This document shows, one piece after another, positions 1 through 8,652 of a DNA stretch of 64,000 bases. The notes under the pieces are model-generated. The model was not told where the DNA came from. It saw only the letters and a list, made by a program, of their open reading frames with translations, and made no database searches. A program made the translations under genes and the position numbers. Source of the DNA: Desulfuribacillus alkaliarsenatis. Lineage in GTDB: Bacteria > Bacillota > Bacilli > Desulfuribacillales > Desulfuribacillaceae. The stretch spans positions 62,001 through 126,000 of the forward strand of contig NZ_MIJE01000031.1 in the NCBI RefSeq assembly GCF_001730225.1, given 5' to 3'. Position 1 is the first letter of the stretch. The number at the start of each line of letters is the position of its first letter.

Positions 1-226
1 AGAGCATATTCAAGGGAACAGCGATTAAAACTGTAATAAGCGTTAACTTCACTGCTGCTAATGCATCAGGCTCAGTTACTGCAGTCACATATACATCAAT
101 ACCCCTACGAAAGGCATCTGTAAAGATAGATACTAAAGGCAGGATAAACAAAAAACCTAAAAACAGTAGCGCAATTGTAATAAGCGTCCATTTAATATAG
201 GGTGGCTCGCTTGTAATATTTTGCAT
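1..226 (-). CDS. cysW: Sulfate ABC transporter permease CysW, N-terminal part
   Basis: This is the N-terminal 75 residues of an inner-membrane permease for sulfate/thiosulfate import; the rest lies beyond the window start. The visible part has one strong membrane segment (about residues 13-35) followed by EPDALAAVKLTLIT, a stretch typical of CysW. ATG at 226 is preceded by GAGGAG at good spacing. It follows cysT by 13 bases on the same strand, so the two are co-transcribed and should form the heterodimeric membrane channel. The CysA ATPase would be expected further downstream, outside the window. Confidence 0.85.
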   Translation of the reverse strand, partial: MQNITSEPPYIKWTLITIALLFLGFLFILPLVSIFTDAFRRGIDVYVTAVTEPDALAAVKLTLITVLIAVPLNML

Positions 227-239
227 TGGAGTCACTCCT

Positions 240-1076
240 CTAATTTACGTTAATTCTATTGGCAGTACGCCATTGTAAGTAATTTATGATTAATAGCAAT
301 ACGAAAGATATAACAAGCATTACAGTAGCGATAACAATAGCCCCTGCATAATCAAATTGCTCTAGTTTTGTCATAATTAGTAACGGCACTATCTCTGTTT
401 TCATTGGCATATTTCCTGAGATAAAAACAACAGATCCATACTCACCTAACCCTCTGGAAAAGGCAAGGGCAAATCCTGTCAAAAGTGCTGGCGATAGCTC
501 AGGTAGAATTACTCTATGGAATACCTTCCAGCGGTAGGCACCTAAGCTCATTGCCGCTTCTTCTATATCCTTCTCTAGCTCCTGTAAAACTGGCTGTACA
601 GTCCTCACAACAAATGGCAAGCCGATAAATACTAGAGCTAAGGTTATCCCTAAAGGTGTAAATGCAACGTCTATCCCTAAGGGCGTAAGCAATTTTCCAA
701 TCCAGCCGTTTTGTGAATAAATTGCTGTTAAGGCAATCCCAGCTACCGCAGTGGGCAAAGCAAATGGCAAATCTATAATCCCATCAACAATCCGCTTAAA
801 TGGAAACTGATAACGCACCAGCACCCACGCTACCAGCAAGCCGAAAAAAACATTAAACAACGCCGCAAAAAAAGCTGTACCAAAACTAATCTTAAAGGCA
901 GCCAGTACCCTAGTATCAGATATTACAACCCAAAATTGCTCCCAGCTTAACGTAGTCGCTTTTAACAACAGTGCCGATAGAGGTATTAGTACAATTAAGC
1001 ATAAATAAAACAGTGTAAATCCCATTGATAGTCCGAATCCTGGAATAATACTTTTACGTTTTATAGTACCAGCCAT
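240..1076 (-). CDS. cysT: Sulfate ABC transporter permease CysT
   Basis: This 278-residue integral membrane protein is the partner of CysW in sulfate/thiosulfate uptake. It has about six membrane segments and the permease loop (around [20 protein letters not shown], residues 170-190) that docks on the CysA ATPase; the segment [16 protein letters not shown] is typical of CysT. I place the start at ATG 1076 because GAGGGAG lies 9 bases before it; an in-frame TTG at 1082 is too close to that site. No sulfate-binding protein gene precedes it, so that component must be encoded elsewhere. Confidence 0.88.
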   Translation of the reverse strand: MAGTIKRKSIIPGFGLSMGFTLFYLCLIVLIPLSALLLKATTLSWEQFWVVISDTRVLAAFKISFGTAFFAALFNVFFGLLVAWVLVRYQFPFKRIVDGIIDLPFALPTAVAGIALTAIYSQNGWIGKLLTPLGIDVAFTPLGITLALVFIGLPFVVRTVQPVLQELEKDIEEAAMSLGAYRWKVFHRVILPELSPALLTGFALAFSRGLGEYGSVVFISGNMPMKTEIVPLLIMTKLEQFDYAGAIVIATVMLVISFVLLLIINYLQWRTANRINVN

Positions 1077-1141
1077 ACACAATCACTCCCTCATATATAA
1101 AATAGTTTATTGCCCAGACTAGTAAAGGGTCACAAAAAATA

Positions 1142-1172
1142 GTAAAAAAAACAAATCGCCAGCGACGATTTG
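1142..1172 (-). terminator. Rho-independent terminator after MATE gene
   Basis: ACAAATCG (1151-1158) and CGATTTGT (1165-1172) form an 8 bp stem with a 7 nt loop. Read on the minus strand it is followed by a run of T, 34 bases past the stop of the MATE gene, so it should end that transcript before cysT. Confidence 0.7.
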
Positions 1173-1205
1173 TTATAAATAACTCAAATATTGAGTGTAG
1201 TTTGT

Positions 1206-2606
1206 CTATGTAGTATGCAAGATTCTCCTAATACGCAGATCTCTATTTAAAAAATATACCGTTAACAAAAATCCCATAAACTCTGCAATTGGAAACGCCC
1301 ACCAAACACCCTGATAGCCCATAAAAATAGGCAACAATAGAATAAACGGAATTAGAAAAATGATTTGTCTTGATAAGGAAATAAGCATCGCTTGCTTAGG
1401 CATTCCTAAGGCTTGATAAAGACCCCCAGCTACCATTTGTACTCCAGTCAAAAAGGCCATCGCGAAGATAATTCTCATTGCTGTCTTACCATCCTCTACT
1501 GCGAATGGCTCATTCGAAAACATTCGTATCAGTGGTTCTGGGAATAGCATAATAAGCACAAAGACAGTTATCGATAAAATACTGGCCCATTTCATCGCTT
1601 CGGACAAAACATCTCTAACCCGTTCTAGCTGATTCGCTCCATAATTATAGCCTAAAATCGGCTGCATTCCCTGTGCTATGCCAAATATCGGCATAATCGT
1701 AAGCATTAACACACGATAGACTATCCCCAGGATTGCTACTGCCATGTCCCCACCATGCAAGAGTAGCATATAGTTTGCAGCAATAAACAGTATACTTCCT
1801 GATACTTGACGTACAAATGTCGGCGATCCTACATAAGTAATCTCTTTAAGCAGTCCCTTATCCAGCTTCAGATTAGCTACATGTAGCTGCAAGCTACTCT
1901 TGCCGAGGGCAAAGTAAGCTATGACAACGATGACAGCTAGCATTTGGGATAACACAGTCGCCAGTGCAGCTCCCTTAACACCCCAATGCAAGACAAATAC
2001 AAAAATAGGAGTCAAAATTACATTCAAGACAGAAGCCTTAAGCATAATGAGCATCGCCATTTTCGCGTTGCCCTCAGAACGTATGATGTTCGTAATCGAC
2101 ATCGCAGCTGTAAAGAACACCGACCCTAACAATATTACGCGTAAATAATCAACGGCATAGGGCATAATCTCTGCCGATGTACCAAACAGCAAAAGGAGAG
2201 ATTCTGCAAAAAACAGACCAGCTAACAGGCCTAAAATGCCTATAAAACATATAATAGAAATTACATTTGCAAATGCAAGATTGGCATCTTTATTAAGCCC
2301 CGAACCAAGTCTGCGTGAAATCACTGATGCTCCACCAATCCCGATTCCCCCTGCCAGAGCCATCAAAACCCCAATTACCGGAAATGCAACAGTAACACCA
2401 GCTAAACCAAGCAAACCTACGCCTCTACTGATAAAAATAGCATCAGCGACATTATAAAGCCCCATTATTAAAATTCCAAGCATCGCTGGAAAGGACTGGC
2501 GGAATAAGAGCTTACCTATAGGCTCTGTGCCTAATTTTGTGCTATGATCTTTTGTATTTACCTCTTCTTTTTCCTGAGGATTTTCTTTTGTATCTTCAAG
2601 ATTCAT
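1206..2606 (-). CDS. MATE family multidrug/Na+ antiporter
   Basis: This 466-residue membrane protein belongs to the MATE exporters, which use a Na+ or H+ gradient to push out cationic drugs or metabolites. It has about twelve membrane segments after a charged 25-residue cytoplasmic N-terminus. GNAKMAMLIM and QGMQPILGYNYGA are conserved in the MepA/DinF-like branch. ATG at 2606 has GAAGGA just upstream. It lies 24 bases after the next upstream gene on the same strand and may be read through from it. The substrate cannot be told from sequence. A second, different MATE gene is at 34143-35504. Confidence 0.85.
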   Translation of the reverse strand: MNLEDTKENPQEKEEVNTKDHSTKLGTEPIGKLLFRQSFPAMLGILIMGLYNVADAIFISRGVGLLGLAGVTVAFPVIGVLMALAGGIGIGGASVISRRLGSGLNKDANLAFANVISIICFIGILGLLAGLFFAESLLLLFGTSAEIMPYAVDYLRVILLGSVFFTAAMSITNIIRSEGNAKMAMLIMLKASVLNVILTPIFVFVLHWGVKGAALATVLSQMLAVIVVIAYFALGKSSLQLHVANLKLDKGLLKEITYVGSPTFVRQVSGSILFIAANYMLLLHGGDMAVAILGIVYRVLMLTIMPIFGIAQGMQPILGYNYGANQLERVRDVLSEAMKWASILSITVFVLIMLFPEPLIRMFSNEPFAVEDGKTAMRIIFAMAFLTGVQMVAGGLYQALGMPKQAMLISLSRQIIFLIPFILLLPIFMGYQGVWWAFPIAEFMGFLLTVYFLNRDLRIRRILHTT

Positions 2607-2630
2607 TTTATTTCCTTCTTCCAGGGCAAC

Positions 2631-4025
2631 TTAATTGACGTTCAAGTGCCTTCCGAGATAGTCTCTTGCAGATTCCCTTGAAGTAATAATACCATCCATT
2701 TGTAGACGATCTAACAGCATCAGTAATTCCTTAACTTCCTTACCTGGCAACACATGGAATTCTTCGATAATCTCTTTACCTGAGATATATTGAGTAAGCT
2801 GTTGGCGCTTGATAAGATAAGCTACATACTCACTAATAATATGTAATCTTTCTTGCATTGATATTGCGTTTTGTAAAATGATAGCGCCTATTGCTTCAGC
2901 CTGATAAGTCTCGTACAGTTCATGAAAAGACCTAATGTTTCCGTCAAAACTTAGCCACGTTTTTATAATACTAGCTTCTTTGCTACTAAGCTTCCATCTA
3001 TTTATAATAGGGCGTGCACGTTCATAGTCTAACCCAGAAAGCAATGCCGCAAACTTTAACAATGGAAGTCTCGTATATCCAGCAGCTACTATAGAATAAA
3101 AATAGTCTGATGTTTTCCGCCCTATTGTAACTTTTGATATAGCTTCTATAGAGCGCTCAATTTCTACAACACGCCTTAATCCTAACTGCATATTACAATC
3201 GGTTTCCTGCATAATCTCTGGCATAAACTCTGGAATGAGCTCTTGAATAAGCTGTATTTCATTACCTAAAAAACTCAACCAATTGCTACATGGTTCAACC
3301 AAAATCGCCCAGAACTCAGCGCGGATTCTTTCATAACTAGCATATTTTACTTGATGCTTATATCTTCTCATCAGTTCCTTAGTATCATCTGAAATAGTAA
3401 ACCCTAGCTGTGTAGCTAAGCGGACACCACGGAGTATGCGAAGAGCATCCTCCTCAAAAGCAGCTTCATATACAACTGACACCTTCCTAGCCTGCAAATC
3501 TTTTATGCCATCAACTATATCTATAGTCTTACCTTTCAGAGTAGACATAAGCATGTCTGCTGTTAGCTGGGTTTCATTGGTTGGCTGGGTTCCAGTGGCT
3601 GGCTTGGTTTTAGTTGTTGATTGGGCTTCTTTTAACGCTTGTAGTGGTATAGCTAGGGCATTAATTGTGAAGTCACGCTTCCGCAAATCTGCTTCTAGCT
3701 TTGCTTGCTTACATTTAGGAGCTACTATATCTACCGATATACCATAAGTTGTGAATACTACTCTATAAGCATCATGCACGCTATCTAGAATCACAAAAGA
3801 GCCTCCAAATCTATCTGCTAATTCTTTGGCGACCACCCTTACATTATTAAGTACTAATATATCTACATCAATGCTGTCCCGTTCTAAAAATAAGTCACGT
3901 ACAAAGCCACCCACTAGATAGGCAGAGTTATTCCTACCATCATTAAAATACTTATTTTCGACTATTGCATGTACTCCATTCAAGAGCCTGATAATTTCTG
4001 TTTTCAGTTTTTTATCTTTAGACAT
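2631..4025 (-). CDS. CCA-adding tRNA nucleotidyltransferase / poly(A) polymerase family
   Basis: This 464-residue class II nucleotidyltransferase should add or repair the 3' CCA of tRNA. The head domain has the family signature LVGGFVRDLFL followed by DVDILV, which carries the two metal-binding Asp (about residues 37-57), and the RRDFTINA-like motif KRDFTINALAI near residue 118. The region ILRGVRLATQLGF marks the nucleotide-selecting neck. An unusual Thr/Lys/Gln-rich insert (about residues 133-155) follows the head. The start overlaps the stop of the upstream methyltransferase by 8 bases, which implies translational coupling. Full CCA, A-only or C-only activity cannot be separated by eye. Confidence 0.85.
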   Translation of the reverse strand: MSKDKKLKTEIIRLLNGVHAIVENKYFNDGRNNSAYLVGGFVRDLFLERDSIDVDILVLNNVRVVAKELADRFGGSFVILDSVHDAYRVVFTTYGISVDIVAPKCKQAKLEADLRKRDFTINALAIPLQALKEAQSTTKTKPATGTQPTNETQLTADMLMSTLKGKTIDIVDGIKDLQARKVSVVYEAAFEEDALRILRGVRLATQLGFTISDDTKELMRRYKHQVKYASYERIRAEFWAILVEPCSNWLSFLGNEIQLIQELIPEFMPEIMQETDCNMQLGLRRVVEIERSIEAISKVTIGRKTSDYFYSIVAAGYTRLPLLKFAALLSGLDYERARPIINRWKLSSKEASIIKTWLSFDGNIRSFHELYETYQAEAIGAIILQNAISMQERLHIISEYVAYLIKRQQLTQYISGKEIIEEFHVLPGKEVKELLMLLDRLQMDGIITSRESARDYLGRHLNVN

Positions 4026-4944
4026 TGATTAAAATCGCCCCTAAGCGTGTTACGGATTCGTGCTTGTATACACCTGCGACAGTCTTTTTGTCTACATAAT
4101 CAGCAATCTTTTTCATAATTACCTGTTTATTTTCATCTACATAATTGTACAGGTAGTCATCAACCATCAATTGTAATTGATGTAACAATTCTTGAGCTGC
4201 CTCCTCTGCAGGAAACTCATTATCTCTTCGCTCCTCCCATACACGAAAGCTGAAATTATAGCCCATGGTGTATATTAAGTTCAACTGGTGCTGGATATCT
4301 ATGTGAAAAGGAGGGTGCTCCTGCTCAAACAAAATCGGCCATAAATCCCTTAATCCTATGTATTCTCTCTTACCTGCAAAGCTACTGATATAACAGTAGG
4401 CCCGACTACAATTAATAGCTTTTTCAATTGTTCTTATATCATTAACTCCAGGAACCATCGAAGCAAAAACTAAATCAAAACTACCAATCCAATCATTATC
4501 TTCTATTGATACCGTCTCCCATGGCTCTTCTACAATAGTAATGTTAGTGATATTGCGATTCTTAATCTCCTGTCTCAAGAAATCAGTCATCGCCGTTACT
4601 GGCTCTAGTGCGACAACCTCCTTGGCATATGTGGCAAATGGAATTGTAAAAGATCCAAGTCCGCTACCTATATCAAGAATCCTAATGTCTTCTAAACTCA
4701 CTCCTTGACCTTTCATCCAGTTAATTATTTTTTCTACACGTGAATTGCCCTTTTTGCCTAATACGTTTTTAGCAAATGGCTGTGCACGCTTTTCCCAGCG
4801 TTCTATGTTTGCTTTGATTGTTTCTGGCTCAGTCGCTTTCTTTCTATTCCCATGTAACAGCTGTTGCTGCCATAAGTTATTCCAAAATTCTGGGTCCTTA
4901 ATATTTGCTAGTATAACGTCTTTATCAATACGATGATTGGACAT
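4018..4944 (-). CDS. Class I SAM-dependent methyltransferase
   Basis: This is a 308-residue cytoplasmic methyltransferase. SAM-binding motif I reads ILDIGSGLGSFTIPFA (about residues 92-107), followed by the acidic strand-2 end VVALEP and a motif IV-like FDLVFASMVPG. The first 85 residues and the long C-terminal part are outside the usual core and probably set substrate choice. Substrate is unknown. It lies 4 bases after the TVP38-type gene and overlaps the nucleotidyltransferase gene, so it belongs to the 2631-6213 operon. Confidence 0.75.
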   Translation of the reverse strand: MSNHRIDKDVILANIKDPEFWNNLWQQQLLHGNRKKATEPETIKANIERWEKRAQPFAKNVLGKKGNSRVEKIINWMKGQGVSLEDIRILDIGSGLGSFTIPFATYAKEVVALEPVTAMTDFLRQEIKNRNITNITIVEEPWETVSIEDNDWIGSFDLVFASMVPGVNDIRTIEKAINCSRAYCYISSFAGKREYIGLRDLWPILFEQEHPPFHIDIQHQLNLIYTMGYNFSFRVWEERRDNEFPAEEAAQELLHQLQLMVDDYLYNYVDENKQVIMKKIADYVDKKTVAGVYKHESVTRLGAILINV

Positions 4945-4948
4945 CCTA

Positions 4949-5608
4949 TCACCCCTTTGTTGCTGACCTCTTTTTTTGTTGTCTTTTCATATATCTTACT
5001 GAAATTAACGTCGCTACAAGTACAATAATAGTTATTATTATTCCCTGGTAGTATTCTCCCTGGCCAAAGCTGAAGCCGATATATCCATACAGGTAAGCCA
5101 TCGGTATACTGCCGAAAAATGTACCTAAAACAAACTGTCCAAACGGTACAGACGAAGCCCCTGCTGCATAGCTAATCAAATCGTAGTTAGCTATTGGAAC
5201 ATTTCTTAAAAGAAAAATATACATAAAACCGTTTTGTTCTAACTGCTCCTGAATATTCTTTATGCGCCTGCCAGTGTATTTCTTAAGCAACACATCAAAA
5301 TCAAAATAGCGAGACAGCGCATACATAATAATTGCGCCTATCGTACCACCAATTGCTGCATATAATGTAGCCTCTAGCGCCCCAAATGCGATTCCACCAG
5401 TAATATAAAAAATTGTTATAGGAAATAAAAAAAATGTCCTTACAATATATAAGCCAAGGAATATAACAGGGGCTAATACTGGAAAATTAGCTAGCCAATC
5501 ACTAAAGCTAGCTGGCGAAATATCTATGTACATAATGTTAATAACTGATAGCACAACAACTAGAGCAATTACTATAGATACTTTCAGCCATACACCTTTC
5601 TTGTTCAT
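4949..5608 (-). CDS. TVP38/TMEM64 (DedA-like) membrane protein
   Basis: This 219-residue membrane protein has five to six hydrophobic segments and the family core GGIAFGALEATLYAAIGGTIGA with the later R-N-x-P-I-x-N element RNVPIANYDLISYAAG (about residues 134-149). The superfamily is linked to lipid scrambling or transport; this member has no assigned substrate. I chose ATG 5608 because GGGGGT precedes it; an upstream in-frame ATG at 5620 has poor spacing to any ribosome binding site. Confidence 0.8.
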   Translation of the reverse strand: MNKKGVWLKVSIVIALVVVLSVINIMYIDISPASFSDWLANFPVLAPVIFLGLYIVRTFFLFPITIFYITGGIAFGALEATLYAAIGGTIGAIIMYALSRYFDFDVLLKKYTGRRIKNIQEQLEQNGFMYIFLLRNVPIANYDLISYAAGASSVPFGQFVLGTFFGSIPMAYLYGYIGFSFGQGEYYQGIIITIIVLVATLISVRYMKRQQKKRSATKG

Positions 5609-5634
5609 TGCTACCCCCATTCCCTAAGTTTACC

Positions 5635-6213
5635 CTAGTTCAATTCGTCTAATGTTAGTGTGAAGCTTTTTACAAAAGTATCTACGAAGTATTTTACTTC
5701 TGGTAGGCTATTTGCTTCAATTTCAGCTCGAATTGCCTTCGCTGCCTGCGAGAACTCTTCATTGCCAGCCTTCAGTTCCTCAAGACACTTTAGATATGCA
5801 CATATTTTATCTGCTGCTTTTATGATTAACCAGTGTTCTTTATCTTCAATCGCTTCAAATATATAACCACTATATTCATCCTGTAGTTCTTCAGGTAACA
5901 TCTTATATAATTTTTCGTTAGCTACCTGCTCTATATCCTTATAAGCTTTTTTGATTTGCGGGTTGAAATATTTAATAGGTGTAGCCAAATCTCCCGTTAT
6001 TACTTCGCTAATATCATGAAATATAGCTAAGGTAGCCACTCGTTCTGGATTTAACTGCCCAGCAAACCGCTTATTCTTGATAACAGCCAAGGAATGTGCA
6101 ACCATAGCAACCTGCAGACTATGCTCTTGGATATTTTCTGGATGTGTATTACGCATCAATCCCCAGCGTTTAATTAGCTTCATCCGAGCTAAATATGCAA
6201 AAAAGTGACTCAT
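5635..6213 (-). CDS. YfbR-like HD-domain 5'-deoxynucleotidase
   Basis: This 192-residue HD hydrolase is close in length and sequence to E. coli YfbR, which removes phosphate from deoxynucleoside 5'-monophosphates. Metal-binding residues are visible as the early His in ENIQEHSLQVAMVAHSL, the HD pair in AIFHDISEVITGD and a later Asp in IIKAADKICAYLKCLEE. The tail DLATPIKYF after the HD pair is typical of this subfamily. It is the first gene of the 2631-6213 run and sits 14 bases before the TVP38-type gene. Confidence 0.85.
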   Translation of the reverse strand: MSHFFAYLARMKLIKRWGLMRNTHPENIQEHSLQVAMVAHSLAVIKNKRFAGQLNPERVATLAIFHDISEVITGDLATPIKYFNPQIKKAYKDIEQVANEKLYKMLPEELQDEYSGYIFEAIEDKEHWLIIKAADKICAYLKCLEELKAGNEEFSQAAKAIRAEIEANSLPEVKYFVDTFVKSFTLTLDELN

Positions 6214-6313
6214 AAACTGCTCTTCCTTCCCCGAATTCTAATAACCTCAATCTAAAGTTATTATCTGATTATGTATGTTTTTATCTGCTTAATCTTTGGT
6301 TCCATTATAACAG

Positions 6314-6350
6314 AAAAAGCTATTTATGAGCTTGAGTTGCTCATAAATAG
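6314..6350 (-). terminator. Rho-independent terminator after hemAT-like gene
   Basis: CTATTTATGAGC (6320-6331) pairs perfectly with GCTCATAAATAG (6339-6350), a 12 bp stem with a 7 nt loop. On the minus strand it is followed by CTTTTTC. It lies 30 bases after the stop of the aerotaxis receptor gene. Confidence 0.85.
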
Positions 6351-6379
6351 TCTTCTCTTGAAATTATTAACCTATTAGT

Positions 6380-7681
6380 TTACTTGCTAAGCTCTCCAGC
6401 TAGGTTAGCAAGACCTTCAGCCAAAACTGCAACATTTTCGGAAGCGTCCTTAATCTGTTCAGCGATGCTTGCATTTACATCTATACCGTTTGCTACGCCT
6501 TTAGTTATTTCTAAACTGGATTGTACCGACTCAACGATATTTCTAAAGCCTTGAATTGTCTCGCTTGTAGTCTCTGCACCCTCACCGACTGAATTGCTCG
6601 CCCTCCCCATTGCACTTAGGACCTCGTTTGTATCAGTACGGGACTTCTTAATTTTATCTGCAATATCCTTAAGGGCTTGATCCGTATCTTCTGCGAGTTT
6701 ACGAACCTCCTCAGCAACCACCGCAAATCCACGTCCATGCTCGCCAGCCCTTGCTGCCTCAATTGATGCATTTAATGCTAATAAATTTGTTTGCGAAGCA
6801 ATCTGGCTAATGGTATCAATAATCTTGGCAATCTGTTCTGAGCTTTCATTTAAACCTGCGACATTTTTCTGCATTTCTGTAAAATCGCTTTCAATCTCTT
6901 TCATCGCATCAGTTACTGATTGAATTTGTTTTTCTCCTTTGTTAGCAAGATCCATTACCTTTGTAGCAAAGTTAGCTGCCTCTAATGCCTCTTCACGGAT
7001 ACCCATCATTGTAGTAGACATCTCATTAGCTGAGGCTGTAGTTTGCTCTGCGGCAGCCGCTAAGTTCTGGCTATCTTCTTGTAGCTTCATTTGAATTTCT
7101 TTAACCTGCTCTATTTCTAGCATTTGCGATGTGTAGCTGGCTATATATTCTTCTATCATCAATGTGTTATCAAAGGTAGTAATAGCATCCAAGGCAATAA
7201 GTGTATCTGATAATACCTGGGGCTGATGCTGGAATTCTTCAACTATAATTGGAATTAAAGATTTCCGTAATATATGGTAGGCCCCCATAAACCATTCAGG
7301 ACGAAGCTCTACACGGTCATGAACCTTTCCAATATATTGTTTGCTTTTTATATATCCTTCATTAATATCTGCAGCTAATAGTTCTTCAACATACTTTTTA
7401 AATGTTGTCCTTAAGCGGTCTACTGAACTATGACGTTTAATAATCGCTTCAAGAGTCGGAATCTGCAGTACCTCAGAATAAAACTTATCTACTATTTTAT
7501 CTAGTTGTGGTAAAACAACTGGCTTAAATTGTTTCAAGCAGTCTGAATGGGATGCCCCTAACTTAATAAAATCAATCTTCTTTTGCACTTCAGTACTTGA
7601 ACTGCGAAAATTAGATCCCTTTGCCGAGAAAAAGTCTACATGCTTTTTTTCTTGATTAGCTTGTTTTTTTGAAAAAAACAT
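6380..7681 (-). CDS. HemAT-like globin-coupled aerotaxis transducer
   Basis: This 433-residue soluble chemoreceptor closely matches B. subtilis HemAT (432 residues). Residues about 15-185 form a sensor globin; the proximal heme His is His121 in [14 protein letters not shown]. After a helical linker, residues about 200-430 are an MCP signalling domain with the hairpin tip [20 protein letters not shown] and [18 protein letters not shown]. There is no membrane segment. It should bind O2 and signal to CheA. It stands alone, with its own terminator and a repeat-rich upstream region (7703-7739). Confidence 0.92.
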   Translation of the reverse strand: MFFSKKQANQEKKHVDFFSAKGSNFRSSSTEVQKKIDFIKLGASHSDCLKQFKPVVLPQLDKIVDKFYSEVLQIPTLEAIIKRHSSVDRLRTTFKKYVEELLAADINEGYIKSKQYIGKVHDRVELRPEWFMGAYHILRKSLIPIIVEEFQHQPQVLSDTLIALDAITTFDNTLMIEEYIASYTSQMLEIEQVKEIQMKLQEDSQNLAAAAEQTTASANEMSTTMMGIREEALEAANFATKVMDLANKGEKQIQSVTDAMKEIESDFTEMQKNVAGLNESSEQIAKIIDTISQIASQTNLLALNASIEAARAGEHGRGFAVVAEEVRKLAEDTDQALKDIADKIKKSRTDTNEVLSAMGRASNSVGEGAETTSETIQGFRNIVESVQSSLEITKGVANGIDVNASIAEQIKDASENVAVLAEGLANLAGELSK

Positions 7682-7702
7682 AGTTTACACGCTCCCATTT
7701 TC

Positions 7703-7739
7703 ATATAGCTTGTATAGATTTTATATAGCTTGTATAGAT
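7703..7739 (-). repeat. Tandem 17-bp direct repeat upstream of hemAT
   Basis: ATATAGCTTGTATAGAT occurs at 7703-7719 and again, identically, at 7723-7739, a period of 20 bases (about two helical turns). The copies lie 22-58 bases before the hemAT start codon, within AT-rich DNA where its promoter must be. They could be binding sites for a regulator or a duplicated promoter element. Confidence 0.75.
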
Positions 7740-7800
7740 AATACATATAATAAGTATACTACATCACTGTTTAATATTCCTTTAAATCGTTCAAAAAAAT

Positions 7801-7856
7801 TAATAATTAAAAGTGGTCACAAGCCATTATATAAAATGACTTCTATGACCACTTTT
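7801..7856 (-). terminator. Rho-independent terminator after cytochrome c gene
   Basis: AAAAGTGGTCA (7809-7819) pairs with TGACCACTTTT (7846-7856), an 11 bp stem, and the inner part (AGCCATT/AATGACT) can pair imperfectly. On the minus strand it is followed by a T-rich stretch. It is 63 bases past the stop of the cytochrome gene. Confidence 0.75.
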
Positions 7857-7918
7857 CAAAGATTACTTCAACAATTACTTTTGTATAACATTAATTAATT
7901 AAGATTCTCTTGATAGCA

Positions 7919-8230
7919 TTAATTACTCCGATTCTCCTGTAGGTAAGCTATAACAGCTTCCCGCTCTTGATCATCTAACAGACCTGGACTATAGCCTATC
8001 ATTCTATCAACCACCTGAGGCCATTGACCTTCCGCCCTTGGTCTAAATGCCTGGTCCAAGGTATGGCACGACTGACAATTATCTTCAATTAAAGTCAATG
8101 CAGCTGTATCAGCTTCGTCACCTGCTCCATTTGTTGTTGGGCTTTCTACCGTTGCATCATTACAGCCTACAGCTATCAATAACGTAAGTAAAAACACTAC
8201 TCCAAGTCCAAATACAGTCCTTGTCCTCAT
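7919..8230 (-). CDS. Small c-type cytochrome lipoprotein
   Basis: This 103-residue exported electron carrier has a lipoprotein signal peptide with the lipobox LIAVGC (lipidated Cys at residue 23), a flexible Thr/Gly/Glu linker, and one heme c site CQSCH near residue 52. The later DRMIGYSP offers a Met as possible sixth ligand. It should sit on the outer face of the membrane with one covalent heme. Its partner is not shown; neighbours are signalling genes. GGAGG lies a few bases before ATG 8230. Confidence 0.85.
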   Translation of the reverse strand: MRTRTVFGLGVVFLLTLLIAVGCNDATVESPTTNGAGDEADTAALTLIEDNCQSCHTLDQAFRPRAEGQWPQVVDRMIGYSPGLLDDQEREAVIAYLQENRSN

Positions 8231-8313
8231 AACAATACCTCCTCAGTAAGCTAATTCTACTCGACATCATTATAAAGCCCATAGGAAGCAATTGTCACAT
8301 AATTATGTGTATA

Positions 8314-8625
8314 TTACATGCCTTCTATTTTTACAATATCAGGCAATCTCAATATTCGAAATAGATTACGCACGTGCTCATTATTAACATTTTTAATAGT
8401 CAAGCTACCATTCTTCTCTTGAATGCGTTTATTAAATACTAATATTTTACCAAGGCCCGTACTATCAATATTATGAACATTCTGTAAATCAATTACTACG
8501 CGAGATATCCCTTGATTAAACACAGACATTAATGCTTTTTTGAATTCCTCGGCATTAGTAAGCATAATTTTGTCATCCTGCGGTGTAATTATAGCTTCAC
8601 CTGATTCTAAGATTTGAACATCCAT
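8314..8625 (-). CDS. STAS-domain anti-anti-sigma-like protein
   Basis: This 103-residue single STAS domain resembles SpoIIAA/RsbV. The phosphorylatable Ser is in NIDSTGLGKILVF, so a partner Ser kinase is expected, but none is adjacent. AAAGGAGGG precedes ATG 8625. It follows the degenerate MCP-like gene by 27 bases on the same strand, so the pair is probably one operon, hinting that it works in a chemosensory or partner-switching path and not necessarily with a sigma factor. Confidence 0.85.
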   Translation of the reverse strand: MDVQILESGEAIITPQDDKIMLTNAEEFKKALMSVFNQGISRVVIDLQNVHNIDSTGLGKILVFNKRIQEKNGSLTIKNVNNEHVRNLFRILRLPDIVKIEGM

Positions 8626-8652
8626 AGTACACCCTCCTTTGCTAATAACTAT

